DNA of 64,000 bases, taken from positions 372,001 through 436,000 of the forward strand of contig NW_003101679.1 in assembly GCF_000003855.2 (NCBI RefSeq), written 5' to 3'. Shown here in pieces: positions 50,000 through 62,149 of the stretch (position 1 is its first letter; each line of letters opens with the position of its first letter). The position numbers and the translations under genes were made by a program. The DNA is from Blastomyces gilchristii SLH14081 (taxonomy: Eukaryota; Ascomycota; Eurotiomycetes; Onygenales; Ajellomycetaceae). A model generated the notes under the pieces. That model worked only from the letters and a program-made list of their open reading frames with translations, was not told the DNA's origin and did not search any database.

Positions 50000-52310
50000 T
50001 ATATTATTTATAATTCAACACAGAATGCTCTCTTTCAATCATGATAAATAATCACTTCATTCTTCACATCTGATTCCAGGTCATGAAATTTATGAAAAAC
50101 TCAACACAAACACTGAGATGAACTATGAAATAATTATCAACAGATTGTATTGCACATTACTGAAGAGTCATCTCTCTGCTGTAATCACTGTAACTTCATT
50201 CAGAAACATTCATTATAAACTGATCATAGCTCTGAAGAAATTTTCTGACATCTGAAGTCATCAGAATGCAGACAATAAAAGAAAAATAATCAGAAAATTA
50301 CTACTGAGCTGATAAGTTACTCTATCAGATAACAATTTTTGATAATGCTAACTGTCTAATTTGAAGAAAATTATGTGAAAATGACTCTGTATCAGTACTC
50401 TGATTTCATAACTCTCATCTGATAACTTCTGTAAACAATTACTTTACATATGTATATCTCTGAATCTTTCTCTTTGATCAATTGAAAACCTCAAATTTCA
50501 AACACTTCTTCAAATGCTTAATTCAAATCTTCATATTCTACATCAATTCTGTCTTCAGTTCAATCTCAAGACACACTACAAAGTCAATATACAACATCTA
50601 GAATCAGAGTTGAAGAATCATTGAAGAGTGTCTCTCACAGTGAATGCATGAACTAGTACAAACAATCTTGCATTTATAAGAGTTACATGTTATTACATTG
50701 ATGAGAACTGAACTTATCAAGAGACATTAATTGAATTTGAATCATTGATCAGTAGTTATACTGAGAATTATATAGCAGAGATATTAATGACTGTGATTAA
50801 AAATGACTATTGAAATATTAGTCTCAGTCTTCTTACAATTACAACTGATAATACTGTGAATAACTACACTATGATAAAGAGCTTGAAGCAAAAATTGGCT
50901 TTGTATTCCTGAAATAATAAACAAGGTCATATCTCCTGCATTGCTCATGTGATTTAACTTGTGATGCAAACACTGATAAAGAATCTTAATATCAAGATGA
51001 AGAATAATGAGATGACTGATTCTTGAGATGAGAATGAGATAAAAGTGATTACTCAAGTAACTTTTACATTTACTTTGTAAAAGATAATGTTTTTTGACAA
51101 CACTTTTTGATATTGCTTTTTAGTAACACTTTTTGATAATGCTACTGTTAATTTTGAATAGATTGACTAATAATTTAAATATCATAGATTCAAAACATTG
51201 CTAATGTGATTTGTATCTCTTCTAAATAATAATAACAATTCCATGATATTCAATAAACAAACAAATCAGTCACATCACTGAATATGATACAGAATATTAG
51301 AACACAGTGAAGTTTAATATATAAGATAACTGTTCAGACTCTTTAATTATGTCAGATGATTGATCATTGAGTGCAACACTCTGATTGAGAAAAGATTCAG
51401 ATATTGAAACTTTCTGATATGAAGTGAACTCAGTTGAAATATGTGATTCATTTACTGTTTCAGTTTTATAAGATAACAAAGATAGTCTCAATCACTCATA
51501 CATCAATGCTGCAGTCAGTCTGATGAGTGTATAACAGTTTATTTACTTATCTTGAGAAGCAGTTGAATCACTCAAAAAGAAATTCAGTCTGAGATGATGT
51601 TATAGCACAGGCTATTATTGCTGTAAGAAATAAACTGGCATATTATTACAGCAAAACAGAACAATCTTTTGCAGAGTACTATGCTGTAGCAGCTCTATGA
51701 GATCTCTTCTGTCAAATTAACATCTACACTTCTCAAGATTGAACAGAGAAGAAATAAGACTCATATGTCAAATTAGTCTGATACTACTACAATGTCAACT
51801 ATCAGAGATTTGAATGAGCAGATGTTCAAGATATGAAGACAGTGGAATACAATTCTCTAGTAAGTAATGATCTTTGATAACACTTCATATCATATAGAAC
51901 TATAATACTAACTTTGAAACAGAACTTGCATACATTGATTGCAACTGAAAATCAGGCAAAACTATATACTTATAAAACTGAATTTGACTGCTATCTTCAA
52001 GATGATTCAATGAATTTACACATCAAATCAATTCTAGAGTTATGAAAAATTGTTGAGAGTACATATTCAACTATTACACTGATAATGTGTGATATTCTGG
52101 CAATTTCATTGACAGGGGTGGGAATGAAGTGAATGTTCAACTCAAGTCAAGATATTTGTCACTATTGTCAGAGACAATTATAAGAAGAAATAATCAAGAA
52201 ACTCATGATTGTAAAACATAGAATTATCAGACAGTTTAATACCTCTGATCACAGTATATCAGAGAAGTGTAGTTTTCATGAGAAAGTGAAGAATAAACTT
52301 GCACAAGAAT
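50000..52310 (+). pseudogene. hAT transposase, catalytic and dimerisation domains
   Basis: The hAT signature is read on the plus strand. The first catalytic-domain motif TDNTVNNYTMIKSL starts at about 50,843, with the catalytic Asp kept. CIAHVIQLVMQTLI follows near 50,937-50,975 and matches the family C-x2-H motif. A stretch RNKLAYYYSKTEQSFAEYYA lies near 51,625-51,690. The C-terminal dimerisation domain starts near 51,979 (EFDCYLQDDSMNLHI) and includes a WKIVESTYSTITL region and RMFNS-like residues to about 52,310. Introns are likely at 50,329-50,366, 51,081-51,151 and 51,864-51,922, the last with a perfect tactaac branch point. TGA codons at former Trp inactivate it. It would cut and paste elements ending in TAGACTG. 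Confidence 0.8.
51081..51142. repeat. short tandem array of a GTAACRCTTTTTG motif
   Basis: Four diverged copies of about 14-15 bp (ataatgttttttg, acaacactttttg, atattgcttttta, gtaacactttttg) run head to tail and end in ataatgct. The same motif starts other putative introns of this transposon and occurs in all three MITEs (near 20,519, 36,476 and 46,294). Confidence 0.7.
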
Positions 52311-52655
52311 GTATTTAGTTGTTTCATAAGTGTTATTAATAATTGTTATCAAATTCTGATTATATAAGCAATCACTGAATGAATCAAATGAGACTGATTT
52401 TGACCTTCAGTCTCAGTCTCATTCTGATTTTGAAAGAATGATCATCTTTCACAGTTTATCCTGGAAAATTACTCTCATTTCACTGTTCTTGAATTAAATC
52501 TGGTCATTTTTCACATCATTTCTCTCAGAAATGGTCCATTTTCAGATTTTTTTGAGGCTTGGTCCTGATGGGACTCACGCCAAGAAATGTATGAGACCAG
52601 ACTGAATGAGACCAAATGTGAAATTCATGGTCCCGGCGGCCAGTCTAATCATTAT

Positions 52656-53400
52656 TCATAGTCAGTCTTATATTTCTTCTCAAGTGTAGTACAGTTAATC
52701 ACTGCTATATATATAAACACTGCAGACAAGCTGTAATAACTATAGTATAACTGTTATACAGTATAATAGACAGAGTCTATATAAAATCATTACTAAATAT
52801 AATAGATATATTATTAAAAAGCTCATCTGATGAATATAAATCTTGAAGAAGATAGTTAACAATCTTCATATAATAGCAATACTGTATAAGAGTCTTATCT
52901 TAAATAATCAAATCTACAGCCTGCAGCAGACAGCTCAGTTCACTACAAATGATTATCTTTGACACAGAATCTGCATTCAATTCAATTGAGATGATAAAAT
53001 GTGAGTAAGTAGTTCTGTCATATGATAAAAGAACAGCTGTAATGTCAGAGAAAGTTACATAAAGAACTGTTTTTTCACCTATATATAGACAGCTATAGAG
53101 AGCTCTGTAAAGAAAGGTTTTATCAGTGTTATTGAAATCTTGTACAAAATAGTAAGATAACTGTAATTCTATTGCAGTCAAATTGAATTATATATATAAT
53201 GTTAATTATTATTCAACTGCATCTGCAGAGCATCTGTAGTGATAATTTTCTCTATAAGATTATAGTTCTACTTCTTAAAAGGTAGCTGATTTTCAATAAG
53301 ATTATTTCATACAGAGCTGTATACAGACAGATCAAAGTCTGTAAGAATCTTATCAAACTCATGCAGAAGCTGCTTGTGATTCAAAGGTTGCTTGAGTCAG
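52656..53400 (-). pseudogene. Helitron/PIF1 helicase, N-terminal piece with Walker motifs
   Basis: Minus-strand reading from 53,400 gives LHEFDKILTDFDL, then LTAIELQLSYYFVQDF and the Walker A region NNTDKTFLYRAL (GPAGTGKTFLYRAL expected; Lys-Thr kept, Gly residues lost). Next are a SELSCLLQAVDLIIWDKTL Walker B stretch (DEAP expected) and the motif DFI-TL (GDFxQxLPV). The longest open run is 52,900-53,181. It ends at the hAT target site and continues at 46,780. A Rep (rolling-circle) domain upstream was not found, and the frame fails right of 53,400. Confidence 0.8.
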
Positions 53401-55840
53401 TGTATAATGACAGACGAACGCCGGCTTCTTATATACTGTTCACTAAATTAATTAGAGGCTGCTATGGCCTCTTACATTATAAGCAAGTTTGAAGCGGCTG
53501 CATTATTATTCAGTGATTGTATGTTCTTCTGAACCATATTCTCTCTCATCAGATTCAGTCATGCTTATATGATTATAATGTATGTTCTAGCTTTATGTAG
53601 ATTAGCATATTACTAGTGTTCACAATTGTATGATCTATTTCTGATTCAGCTAGTATTCTGTGTAGACTCTTACAAAGAAACTTTCACTATATTACATCAC
53701 TCATTCACTAACTTTTCTCATTCTTTAATTATCTTCTTCATCATCATCATCATTGAACATTTCTATCTCATTCAAGATTTCTGTCTCTTCTTCTATTCAA
53801 CATCTTCTATCTGTTATTCATCTATCACATTATATATATTTCTGGTGATGACTCTCTGTTCTTATAATAAGTGTTCTTATAGTACTCATACCAGGCAGTT
53901 TGTTAGCAGTAAGTGTAATATGTTGTGAAATGTGATCAGAACTTGTTTATCTTCTAACAATTATCAGAATGTACTATTATAAATGACATATCTTCTTTAT
54001 CTTCTTATATACTCTTGACTCTCTTTTCTTTAGTAGATATCTGATTATGTTTTTCTGATCATATTTTCTAATCATTTTACATGACTGCAGATACTGATAT
54101 ATTTGTTTTAATTCACATAGAATCTTTATATATTGACAGATCTGCATTCACTGATAATTATGATTTCAATGTTGAATTGTTAATTGAGAACTTGAGAGAT
54201 GCAATAATGAAGAAATTATCTATATTATATGTGACTGAGTCTTTCACATTCTCTTCTGTTCTCTCTGTTCTTTTCTCTGCTGCTCTCTCTCAATTTTCTA
54301 CATCTATCTCTGTATCTAATTCTTTTACTCCTGCTATTTCTGTTCTCATGACTCTCACTTTCACTACTTCTGCTCTCTCTGCTTCTACTGTCTCTGCTTT
54401 CATTATCAGCTCTTTCTGTTTCAAGAAGATGTTGCATAGACTTAATGAATAATGTTTTTCAGTATATACACTCTTATTCTTCTTACTGAGTTCTAAAATA
54501 ATTTATTATATAAAGACTGTATATGATATAACTATCTGAAGCTCAGTTGTGAATACTGATTATTATATTTATTTTCAATATTTGTGATGAGATAATTATT
54601 TATTTATATTAGATAATCATTTCCTCTCTTAATAGTATTAAGATTATAAGTCTTTTTCTTTTTCATCTTTTCTTTTTAACACTGATTTTTCTGTTCTTAG
54701 AGAAAATTGTTATGAGTTTTATTGTATATAAAGTTATGATGTTCACAGATACTAAGAAACTTTTCATGACTGTTAAATTTAATATTACAGATATATCTAC
54801 TCTGACAAATTTCTTTGAGTTGATAGATCTGTATCAGTCTATTCTCTGATATCTGTTGTTCAACTTCATAATGCAGATGAAAGATATTCATGTTTTCAGA
54901 AACAGAAATGTGAATATCATACTCTTTTACATCTGCAGCTGTGAGACTTGTATGTCTTATCTGAGATATCATTGTGAAAATGAACTGTTCACATGCTGTG
55001 TTCTGCTTTCTGCATTTCTCTGTGTCTCTCTCTCTCTTTCTGAGAAGCCTTGTGTATGTTGTAATTATATATACAATTCTAAGATCAGCAGATGTTCATT
55101 CAGTAATTATTACTTCTGTTTTTACAGTTTTGTATACTAATAATAGTTCTTAGTTACTTCAGCATCAGAGGTCATTTTAATAAAAGATGATAATACTGTC
55201 AAGACTACTCTCTCTCACTCTCAAGCTTCTCTCAGTGCTTTCTCTCTCTTCTCTGTGAGAAAGATTATGTACACATCAGATTGTAAGTGTTTGACTCTGA
55301 GTGACTTTTGCTGTTATTTATCTGATTCTGCATCTTCTTCCTCTGTTTCTTCTGTCTCTATCTCTTCTACTCTGACTTCTGATTTTGTGAGTTCTGTGCT
55401 CTTCTTCAATTTTTCTATATACATATGTACACATTTCTATATTGACATTTCAGTCAATCTTGTGAGAAATGATATTAATGTTGTATGCAGAGTGATAGAG
55501 AAATCAGAGATGTATATAATATTTTATAAGAGCAACTTACAGCTCTCATATCTCTTATAGATTTTATATTTTGAGATTTTCTTTACTTTTAATATTTTTC
55601 AGATGATGTGATGTTGAAAATAGATTAAATATATAATGTATGAAAATGAATGAGATATGTATGATAACATTTGTCTTTTACAGCTGACTCTTATAGTTGA
55701 TAATCAATTCATTATCTCTTTTCTTTTCTTATACTTTTTCTTTATCTGTTAGTCACTACTCTTACACAATCTCTATATAATACAGTGTTCAGTGACTAGA
55801 TTCAGCAGCTTTCATCTTTTATAATTCTGTCTCATGTATT
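53400..55840. other. unassigned region with Ser/Thr-rich ORF
   Basis: No recognised domain was found. 53,405-53,510 is a patch with intact CG and GG (acgaacgccggc, gaagcggctgc). A plus-strand open frame at 54,081-54,452 starts MTADTDIFVLIHIESLYI and becomes Ser/Thr-rich (former Pro codons would now read Ser), resembling the Pro-rich linkers of Gag proteins. The opposite strand of the same stretch reads Arg/Glu-rich, so strand is undecided. 55,255-55,560 (+) is another open frame of unknown nature. The rest is CT-rich on the plus strand. Confidence 0.35.
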
Positions 55841-55849
55841 ATACTGTCT

Positions 55850-57920
55850 CTCTTCACCTGCTCAAATCACTACAGTGAACAGCTCATTGAAACTAATCTC
55901 ACTCAATCTCTAAGCATTCTCAGGAATTGAGATGACTTAATCTCATATATTCATGAATGTTTCAGATGATTCATTCACTGTTGTCTCTATAATTGAACTG
56001 ATGTAAACAGTTGAATTCAACTCTGAATCTCTTTTTCTTCTGTAATCTGATTCATATATAAGTCTGCTGCTTTGAGACTGCTCTTTACTGTGTTACACTT
56101 ACTATCTGCAGTGTATTATCATATGACTGACTACAGTCTCATCACTTATTAAAGTATGATGTTTATCTGATTTCTTCATTACTTTTCATTCTTTTCTTAT
56201 AATTGTGAAAAGATCAGAATAAGTGAGATCATCTAATTCATCAGCATCTATGATTTCTCTTACTTCATGAGACTTTTTAATTATAAGTCTCTTCTTTTTC
56301 AACACTGATGATAGTGCTGTGAATAATTATAATTCACTTAAGTCTTGTATCTTTGTCTTCATAAGATGTGAATTATTTATTAAGTTGTGTAAGATCTGTC
56401 TCTCTGATTCTTTCAATACATATATTCTCAGAGAATGTGATTTGAGTATTTTATATGACTCAAACCATCTAGGTTGAAACTTCTCAGAACTCTCATTATG
56501 TATAAGAACTCATGTTCTCATCTTAAGACTTGATTTCTTAACTAGTGAGTCTTGTATTCTTTTCAATTGAATTGTTTGATTCAGAAGTAACTTGTTAGCT
56601 TTTGCATGTGTATAACTGATCTCTTTCAATCTTGATTCTATGTCTGTGACTGCTGCATCTGTAACTGTTGTGTCTGCAACTGTTGTTCTCTCTTTCATCT
56701 TTTTCAAAGCATTCTCTAAGATGCACAGATGCAATCCATACAACAGATAGAATAATGAATACTTGAAGACTGCATACTGCTGAATTCACATAACTAATAG
56801 TGCCTGACTGAGATATTCATCTCATAATCTTGTAGACTTACTCACTAGATATTTTATCAGCATGTTATTCACGATTTCATTCAAGTGTTTCATCTTCTCA
56901 TTCATTCACAGATGATATGACATTGTTCTATGATATCTTGTCTATAACTGGCTCATAAAATGCCTCACTACTTCTTCTATAAGATTCATATCATTATCAG
57001 TTAGAATCTCATATGACATTTCATAGTTGATGTAGATCTTATTATGTAGAAACTTTGTCATCATCTTCTCTATCACCTCTGAAACTGCTTTCACAACTGG
57101 CCAGTCAGTAGTGTAGTCAATAGCAGTGATTATTCAATGATTCTCATTTAATGTTCACAGTAATATGTCTATGAGATTCATTTCTCATTATTTAAACAGT
57201 TATATTATACATTTCATCTGATGTCACACTTTCTTATGTTCTAATTCTTTCTCAGATTCTTTCACAACCTGATAATTCAGACACTTGTGAGTGTATATCT
57301 GAATGTCCTCAGTCATACTTGGTCAGTATACTCTTGATTTGAGTATACTCATGAGTTCAGAACTTTCTAAGTGACCGAATTCCTTGTGCATACAAGCTGT
57401 TAAGTTGTATTTAAATAAATATTTCAGATAGAGAGCTTCTACATATTCTAGATTATAATAAAGTATAACATCATTTTTTAATTTTCTCAGCTTAAAGTTT
57501 GAAAGTATCTCTTCTATCACTTTCACAAGATACTTGTTATCTGACATCTTACTATTCTTTAAGTAAGAGATTATTGTGTTCACTTATTCTGATTTCTTGC
57601 ATCTTCTCAGTGTATTTAATGTTAACTTCTCTTGTATCTGATTCACAGAACTCTTACTCATAAAATGAAGTCTGTGACTGATTGTATTAGATATCACAGT
57701 GTTCAATCTCTTTCAGTATTTAATATGAAGATTGTATGCTTAGAACTCCGAGATTCAATATACTAAGTATTTGAAAGATTTTATTATTAATTGTAGATAG
57801 ACAAGGCTTTTATAATCTGTGATCACTGTTGTTATATGTCTGTTATTAATATATTTATCTCATAACATCAGCATATGCTTGCTTACTATTAATTCCTTTT
57901 TATACACTGAGTAGTTGAGC
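55850..57920 (-). pseudogene. gypsy G4 pol C-terminal half: RNase H end and integrase
   Basis: On the minus strand, an RNase H remnant (TTVITDYKSLVYL and IKYWKRLNTVI) lies near 57,700-57,870. The integrase HHCC region follows near 57,290-57,410 (HKEFGHLESSEL, then VYWPSMTEDI and a Cys pair with one lost). The core reads DWPVVKAVSEV near 57,070-57,115 and LTDNDMN near 56,995, with later MNEKMKHLNEIV near 56,880-56,910 (catalytic Glu region). A C-terminal strand-rich domain (GxWVL, WFxPYxIL pattern) lies near 56,430-56,520. Open pieces are 57,323-57,583 and 56,510-56,743. It is a different family from G1, G2 and G3. It is cut at about 57,920 by unrelated sequence. Confidence 0.75.
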
Positions 57921-58920
57921 TCAGCGCCTGTGTAACGTGGCGGAACCGAAGCGGTGGCTAGTCAGCGGTGTCATGTAGAGGTAGTTGTTTAAGAAGCTGT
58001 ATAAGTGAGCTTGACTATCTTGCTTAAATAGTGAGCTTGTAGGCTACAGGGTTATTGTGAGAATATCACAGATATGATACTTAGTATACTAAGAAGATTG
58101 TATGAGACACACAGTAACTCTTGTATATATTTCAGTTGAAGAAAAAATAAATCACTGGCTTCTTTAATAAGGAGTCAGCATCTAGCTATTCTATATAGAC
58201 AATGAGTGAATACTCTTCTCTTATTTCATAAGTAAGAATAGTCAGAGTGATATCTCAGCAGTGTCTCATTATTAAGAAAGAGTAATCTGCTGATCTTATA
58301 TTGAAGTGAGGTTCTTATATTCATTAATCAGATCTTTCTATGATATATTCAAATGATATTATAGAGTGATTGAAAACTGGTTCAGATAGAATGAAATCAT
58401 TCATATGAAAGTGATAAGCTGTGTGAAACTGTAACAGAGTCTTGACATAGCTGAGAGTGTGATAATACTCTTCTCTTTAAGAGCATAGTCTCTATACTCT
58501 CAAGATTACTGAATTAGGAATTATCTTTATTGTATAGCAATGATTATCAACTGATTGATAGTGTATATGCTGTATATGATATAAAGAAATAGATGAGTTC
58601 TTCTGCTGACTATGTAGGTCTTTTCTTTTTCATCTTCATTCAAATCAAATATGTAATAAGTGAGTTTCTTATATATCAATTTAAGATGTAGAAAATGTAG
58701 TTAATAAGTGACTTGCAGATCTCTCATCATATTTCATCCTATATATGAAATTCTCTGCAAAAGTGATGTGTTTTAGAGACAAAGTTAACAGTAGTGATAG
58801 GATTTTTTGAAAAGATTTTTTCTCTCTCTGTGACACATTTTTCTCCCTCTCTCTCATCTATAATAGTGAGTGTATAAGAGCATCATTCTTGAGAGACAAT
58901 AAGAGGCTTATTCTGATGTT
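57920..58920. other. unassigned, begins with CG-rich patch
   Basis: 57,925-58,060 keeps CG and GG sites (aacgtggcggaaccgaagcg) and abuts the broken end of gypsy G4, so it may be an LTR edge or an insertion boundary. From 58,060 to 58,920 the sequence is AT-rich with no recognised gene. A CT-rich run lies at 58,820-58,860. Confidence 0.35.
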
Positions 58921-58925
58921 TTCTA

Positions 58926-59630
58926 GTGAATAAATATCTTCATGGTGCAGCTGCGGCCTCTGTGGCCGCCAAGAAAGCCAGGTTGAAGACAGAGATAATG
59001 GTGTCAATGAGCTGCAGAAGCACTGCTCTCATTGTCACATCTTCTTCTACTTCTCTTGCAGCTGCAGTGGTAGTTGCTGTGCCTTGCAGTGAGGTGTTGT
59101 CTCTTCTACCAGCTGGTTTGTCTGTGTCCAGTTCTTTCTCTACCTCTCTCACTGCTGTTGTGACACTGCCTTCTCCTTCAATCAACACAGTAATGTATGA
59201 TCCTGTGTGATTATTTGAAGAGAACTCTGAGAAGAGCTTGATTTCAGAAACAGCAGCTTTAAGAAGCTCAATTCATAGTTTCTCTTTTATAACATATCTG
59301 AGCCCTGCTCAGAATGCTGCTGAGTTAAGTCTGCAGAGTTCTGTGATTTCTTTGTCTTCTCTCTGTAAGAAGGCTCTGATGCAGTCTCTGACTGATACTG
59401 CTACTTGTCTGCACTGTATTAAGCAGCTGAAGAAGAAAGAGATTTTATACACTTACTTCTTCTCTCACTCTCATTATTTCTATTATATCTGTAACAATAA
59501 CTTCTGTCTCTCTGTAAGTATTATTTCACAGAAAGACATTGTATCAGCTCTGATAAGAAGTCTAGATACTCAAGCAGTACAGAGCAAGAGTCTCAGAGCT
59601 TTAAGTGTTGACAGATTTTATCAAGACTAA
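58926..59630 (+). CDS. hypothetical Ala/Ser-rich ORF region, strand uncertain
   Basis: Two plus-strand frames nearly adjoin: 58,926-59,210 (AAAASVAAKKARLKTEIMV, later AVVVAVPCSEVLSLLPAG) and 59,238-59,630 (SPAQNAAELSLQSSVISLSS, TDTATCLHCIKQLKKKE). The region 58,940-59,190 is among the least mutated outside LTRs and keeps GCGG, GGCC and CC. A possible small intron with gtaagt near 59,514 and cag near 59,532 supports the plus strand. The minus strand also has an open frame (58,940-59,188: VREVEKELDTDKPAGRRD), which looks Gag-like. No family is recognised, and coding on either strand is unproven. Confidence 0.3.
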
Positions 59631-59639
59631 GAAGATCTC

Positions 59640-60480
59640 TCTTGCTCATCTGTAAAAGAAGATGAAAGTGTGAATCTCTGAGATGAAAAAACATCTCAGA
59701 ATGACTGATCTCAAGAAGAGATCAGTCAGCACTGCTGTTGAAAGTACTGTGAAGATTAATTACTGATTAAAGAGAATCTCACTTCAGTTAAAACAGATAA
59801 CTGAGATATTTTATAAGTTAATAAGTTAATACTTTCAGTATCTCTTATACTCTTCTGCAGCATGCTTCTCTACAGTATTACAGTGCTAACTTCTCAGCAG
59901 ATAAAGATATCAGTGCTGAAGACTTTAACAGTGAAGAATGAGTTTAATGAAGATATAATTATTAATGAGTAGGCTCTGAGATTCTCTCTTTTTACTTTTT
60001 TAGCAGGCTGCAGTCTCATTAGAATAGCAGCAGCTTACAGATTAATAATATCAATCTTTTTTATTAATTTCAAATATCTCTTTCTTTTCTTATTAACTGC
60101 TTCAGAAATTTTATACTTGTATAGTCTTATTAAACTTCTAAAAAACTCTTTAAGAGAAAATAGAAGAAGAGTGCTACAGAGCTTATAAGACACTGACTCA
60201 CTATTATAAGATCATCTCTAAAAAACTCTTTAGAAAAAAATGAGAAGTTTTAAGCAGTATTTCTTACTCAACATCTCTGATATGTAATGAGATAATCTCT
60301 ACTAGTCATCTCATAGCTTGCAATCTCTTTCTCAGCATTTTTCAAATACTTAAGCAGTTTCTATAAATTCTCTGACAATGAATAATCTTCTTATTTCATA
60401 AGATATTGAAGCTTGCTGTAATATATTCACTTATTCAATATTTTCTTCACAAGATATTCAGTATCATTCTCAATCTCAAT
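59640..60480. other. no gene seen; probable 3' end of gypsy G3
   Basis: The region is AT-rich with two related phrases ctctaaaaaactctttaga at about 60,138 and 60,216. It lies immediately downstream of gypsy G3 integrase on the minus strand, so its 3' UTR and LTR are expected here. No second LTR is in the window, so no boundary can be placed. Confidence 0.35.
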
Positions 60481-60979
60481 ATTATTCAGTCAAGACAGCT
60501 CTGTTCTGAGATATTACTTATAGAGCTTCAAATAGAAAATGTGAAAAATAGAATGAATTGATTTCAATTCTGTGAGTAATTTCAACTTATATATCTGCTT
60601 ACTTATCACTCTTATTACTGAGAAAGATTCTAGTCATCACTCACTGAGCTTCTTACACAGTCTTATTATCTTGATATTTTTTACTGAAAGTAGTACTTGA
60701 TTCTCTATTAAGAACTTCATTGAAAGATATTTTCAATTATAGTATTTCATCTACTGCTTCTAAGTATGATGAATGCTTTTCACTGTCTTCTCATGAATTT
60801 TATTTAAAAGTTCTAATCTTGCTTTTACTTCTGATACTGAGAAATACTCTGTTCTCTGTATCTGTTCAATATTCTGACTGTCTATCTTTCTCTTTGAAAT
60901 GTTGTTCACAACATCACTGAGTAATGAAGGATTATATTCATAATAAGTATAGAAAGAAGATACCTTTAAGATTGTATTC

Positions 60980-61720
60980 TTTGTATTATTATATATGAAT
61001 TTGATGATCAGAAGATGTTTAGGCCAATCATTCTGATAATATGAATAGAATGCTCAAAGATGCTATTCTAGTGTCTGATTCTGATATTCAGTCTGATCAT
61101 CTGTCTGTGAATGAAATGTGATACTGAGAAGATATCTTATTATAAGATGATAGCAAAAAGCTGATCAGTATTTACTGATAAAGAGAAATTCTTAATCTGT
61201 TATCAATGATTTCAGAGCACTGTGATTATAAATAATAATATTTAAAAACAGGTCAGTCAATTCAGAGACTTTAATCTTTTTATAAGTAGAAATATATCTG
61301 ATTATCTTCATGAAGCAGTCAACAATGATCAAAATTAAGTCATATTCTTTGACTCTTATTGACTTCAGCAGATTAACTATGAAATTCATTGATAGATTCT
61401 TTCATAAGCTCTTTGAAACAGGCAGTGATATCAACTCCCTGTATTACTTATACTGTGAGATCTTTATTCTTTGACAGATATTACAAGTCTTAATATACTC
61501 TTTGACATCTGTCTAAAGCTTGTCTTAAATATATTTATATTTTAGAAGCTTCTCAGTCTTCTCTAATCTGAAGTGCTCTATATGAGAATTATTATAATAA
61601 ATCTTCAATAACTCCTGACACATCACTCTGCTACAAGGGACAAAGACTGAATCATTCAGCAGTAGAAGTTCACATTCTTCTAGTTATCAGTGACTTGATT
61701 TCTTAGCAGCACTGCCTCAC
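60980..61720 (-). pseudogene. integrase of gypsy G3 (broken)
   Basis: The zinc-binding region reads HIEHFRLEKTEKLLKYKYI, then a VKEYIKTCNICQRIK Cys pair, near 61,445-61,600. The core follows: LILIIVDCFMKIIRYI near 61,285-61,335 with the first Asp kept, KSLITD at 61,192-61,209 with the second Asp kept, and TDDQTEYQNQTLE near 61,065-61,110 with the Glu kept. All three catalytic residues are therefore still readable although stops interrupt the frame. 61,192-61,389 is open. A chromodomain further left could not be confirmed. Confidence 0.8.
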
Positions 61721-62149
61721 TCAGAGTCTGTCTCTTTCAAGTTTAAACCAGATTCTTTCTTCTTCAACTTCTGAATTCAAGCTGCAGTAGAGGCATCTCT
61801 CTTCTATAACTTATCAATGAATTTCAAAAGTAGTTGAGTTGAAAGATTGTAGATCATTTCATTCTTTATCAATTTAATAATTGTAAGATATAATATGAGA
61901 AGCTCATAATCTTCAGTGTCAGTCTTCTGCAGAGACCTGGGTTTTCTTTCATCTTCTATACTGAGTCATACAGCTGCCTTATCAGCACTGTTTTCAAGCT
62001 TCAGAGAATCTCAACTCTCTGCAGTCAGCTTCTTCTGCAGTGATGACAGAGGTTCTTTTATAGAATTCTTCTCTGCATTAATAATATTATAATCAGGCTG
62101 TCTAGACAGTGTGTCAGCAGAGTTAAGCTGATCTGAATAATATCAGATA

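Larger units (their letters stand above)
46781..52655 (+). mobile_element. hAT DNA transposon, 5,859 bp, likely parent family of the MITEs
   Basis: The ends are TAGACTGACCGTG at 46,789 and CAGTCTA at 52,647, with the perfect 8-bp duplication atcattat at 46,781-46,788 and 52,648-52,655. The right terminal 90 bp match, in reverse complement, the left 90 bp of MITE 2 (ggccgccgggaccatgaatt), and the left end matches the MITE right end. It is therefore in opposite orientation to the MITEs as written. It contains a plus-strand transposase gene with small introns and several low-complexity tracts. It interrupts the helicase gene. Confidence 0.93.

Noticed and set aside
54081..55560. Possible secreted or toxin-like Ser-rich protein genes
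   Set aside because: There is no signal peptide or Cys pattern, the strand is undecided, and Ser enrichment is the expected product of Pro codons under this mutation pattern.
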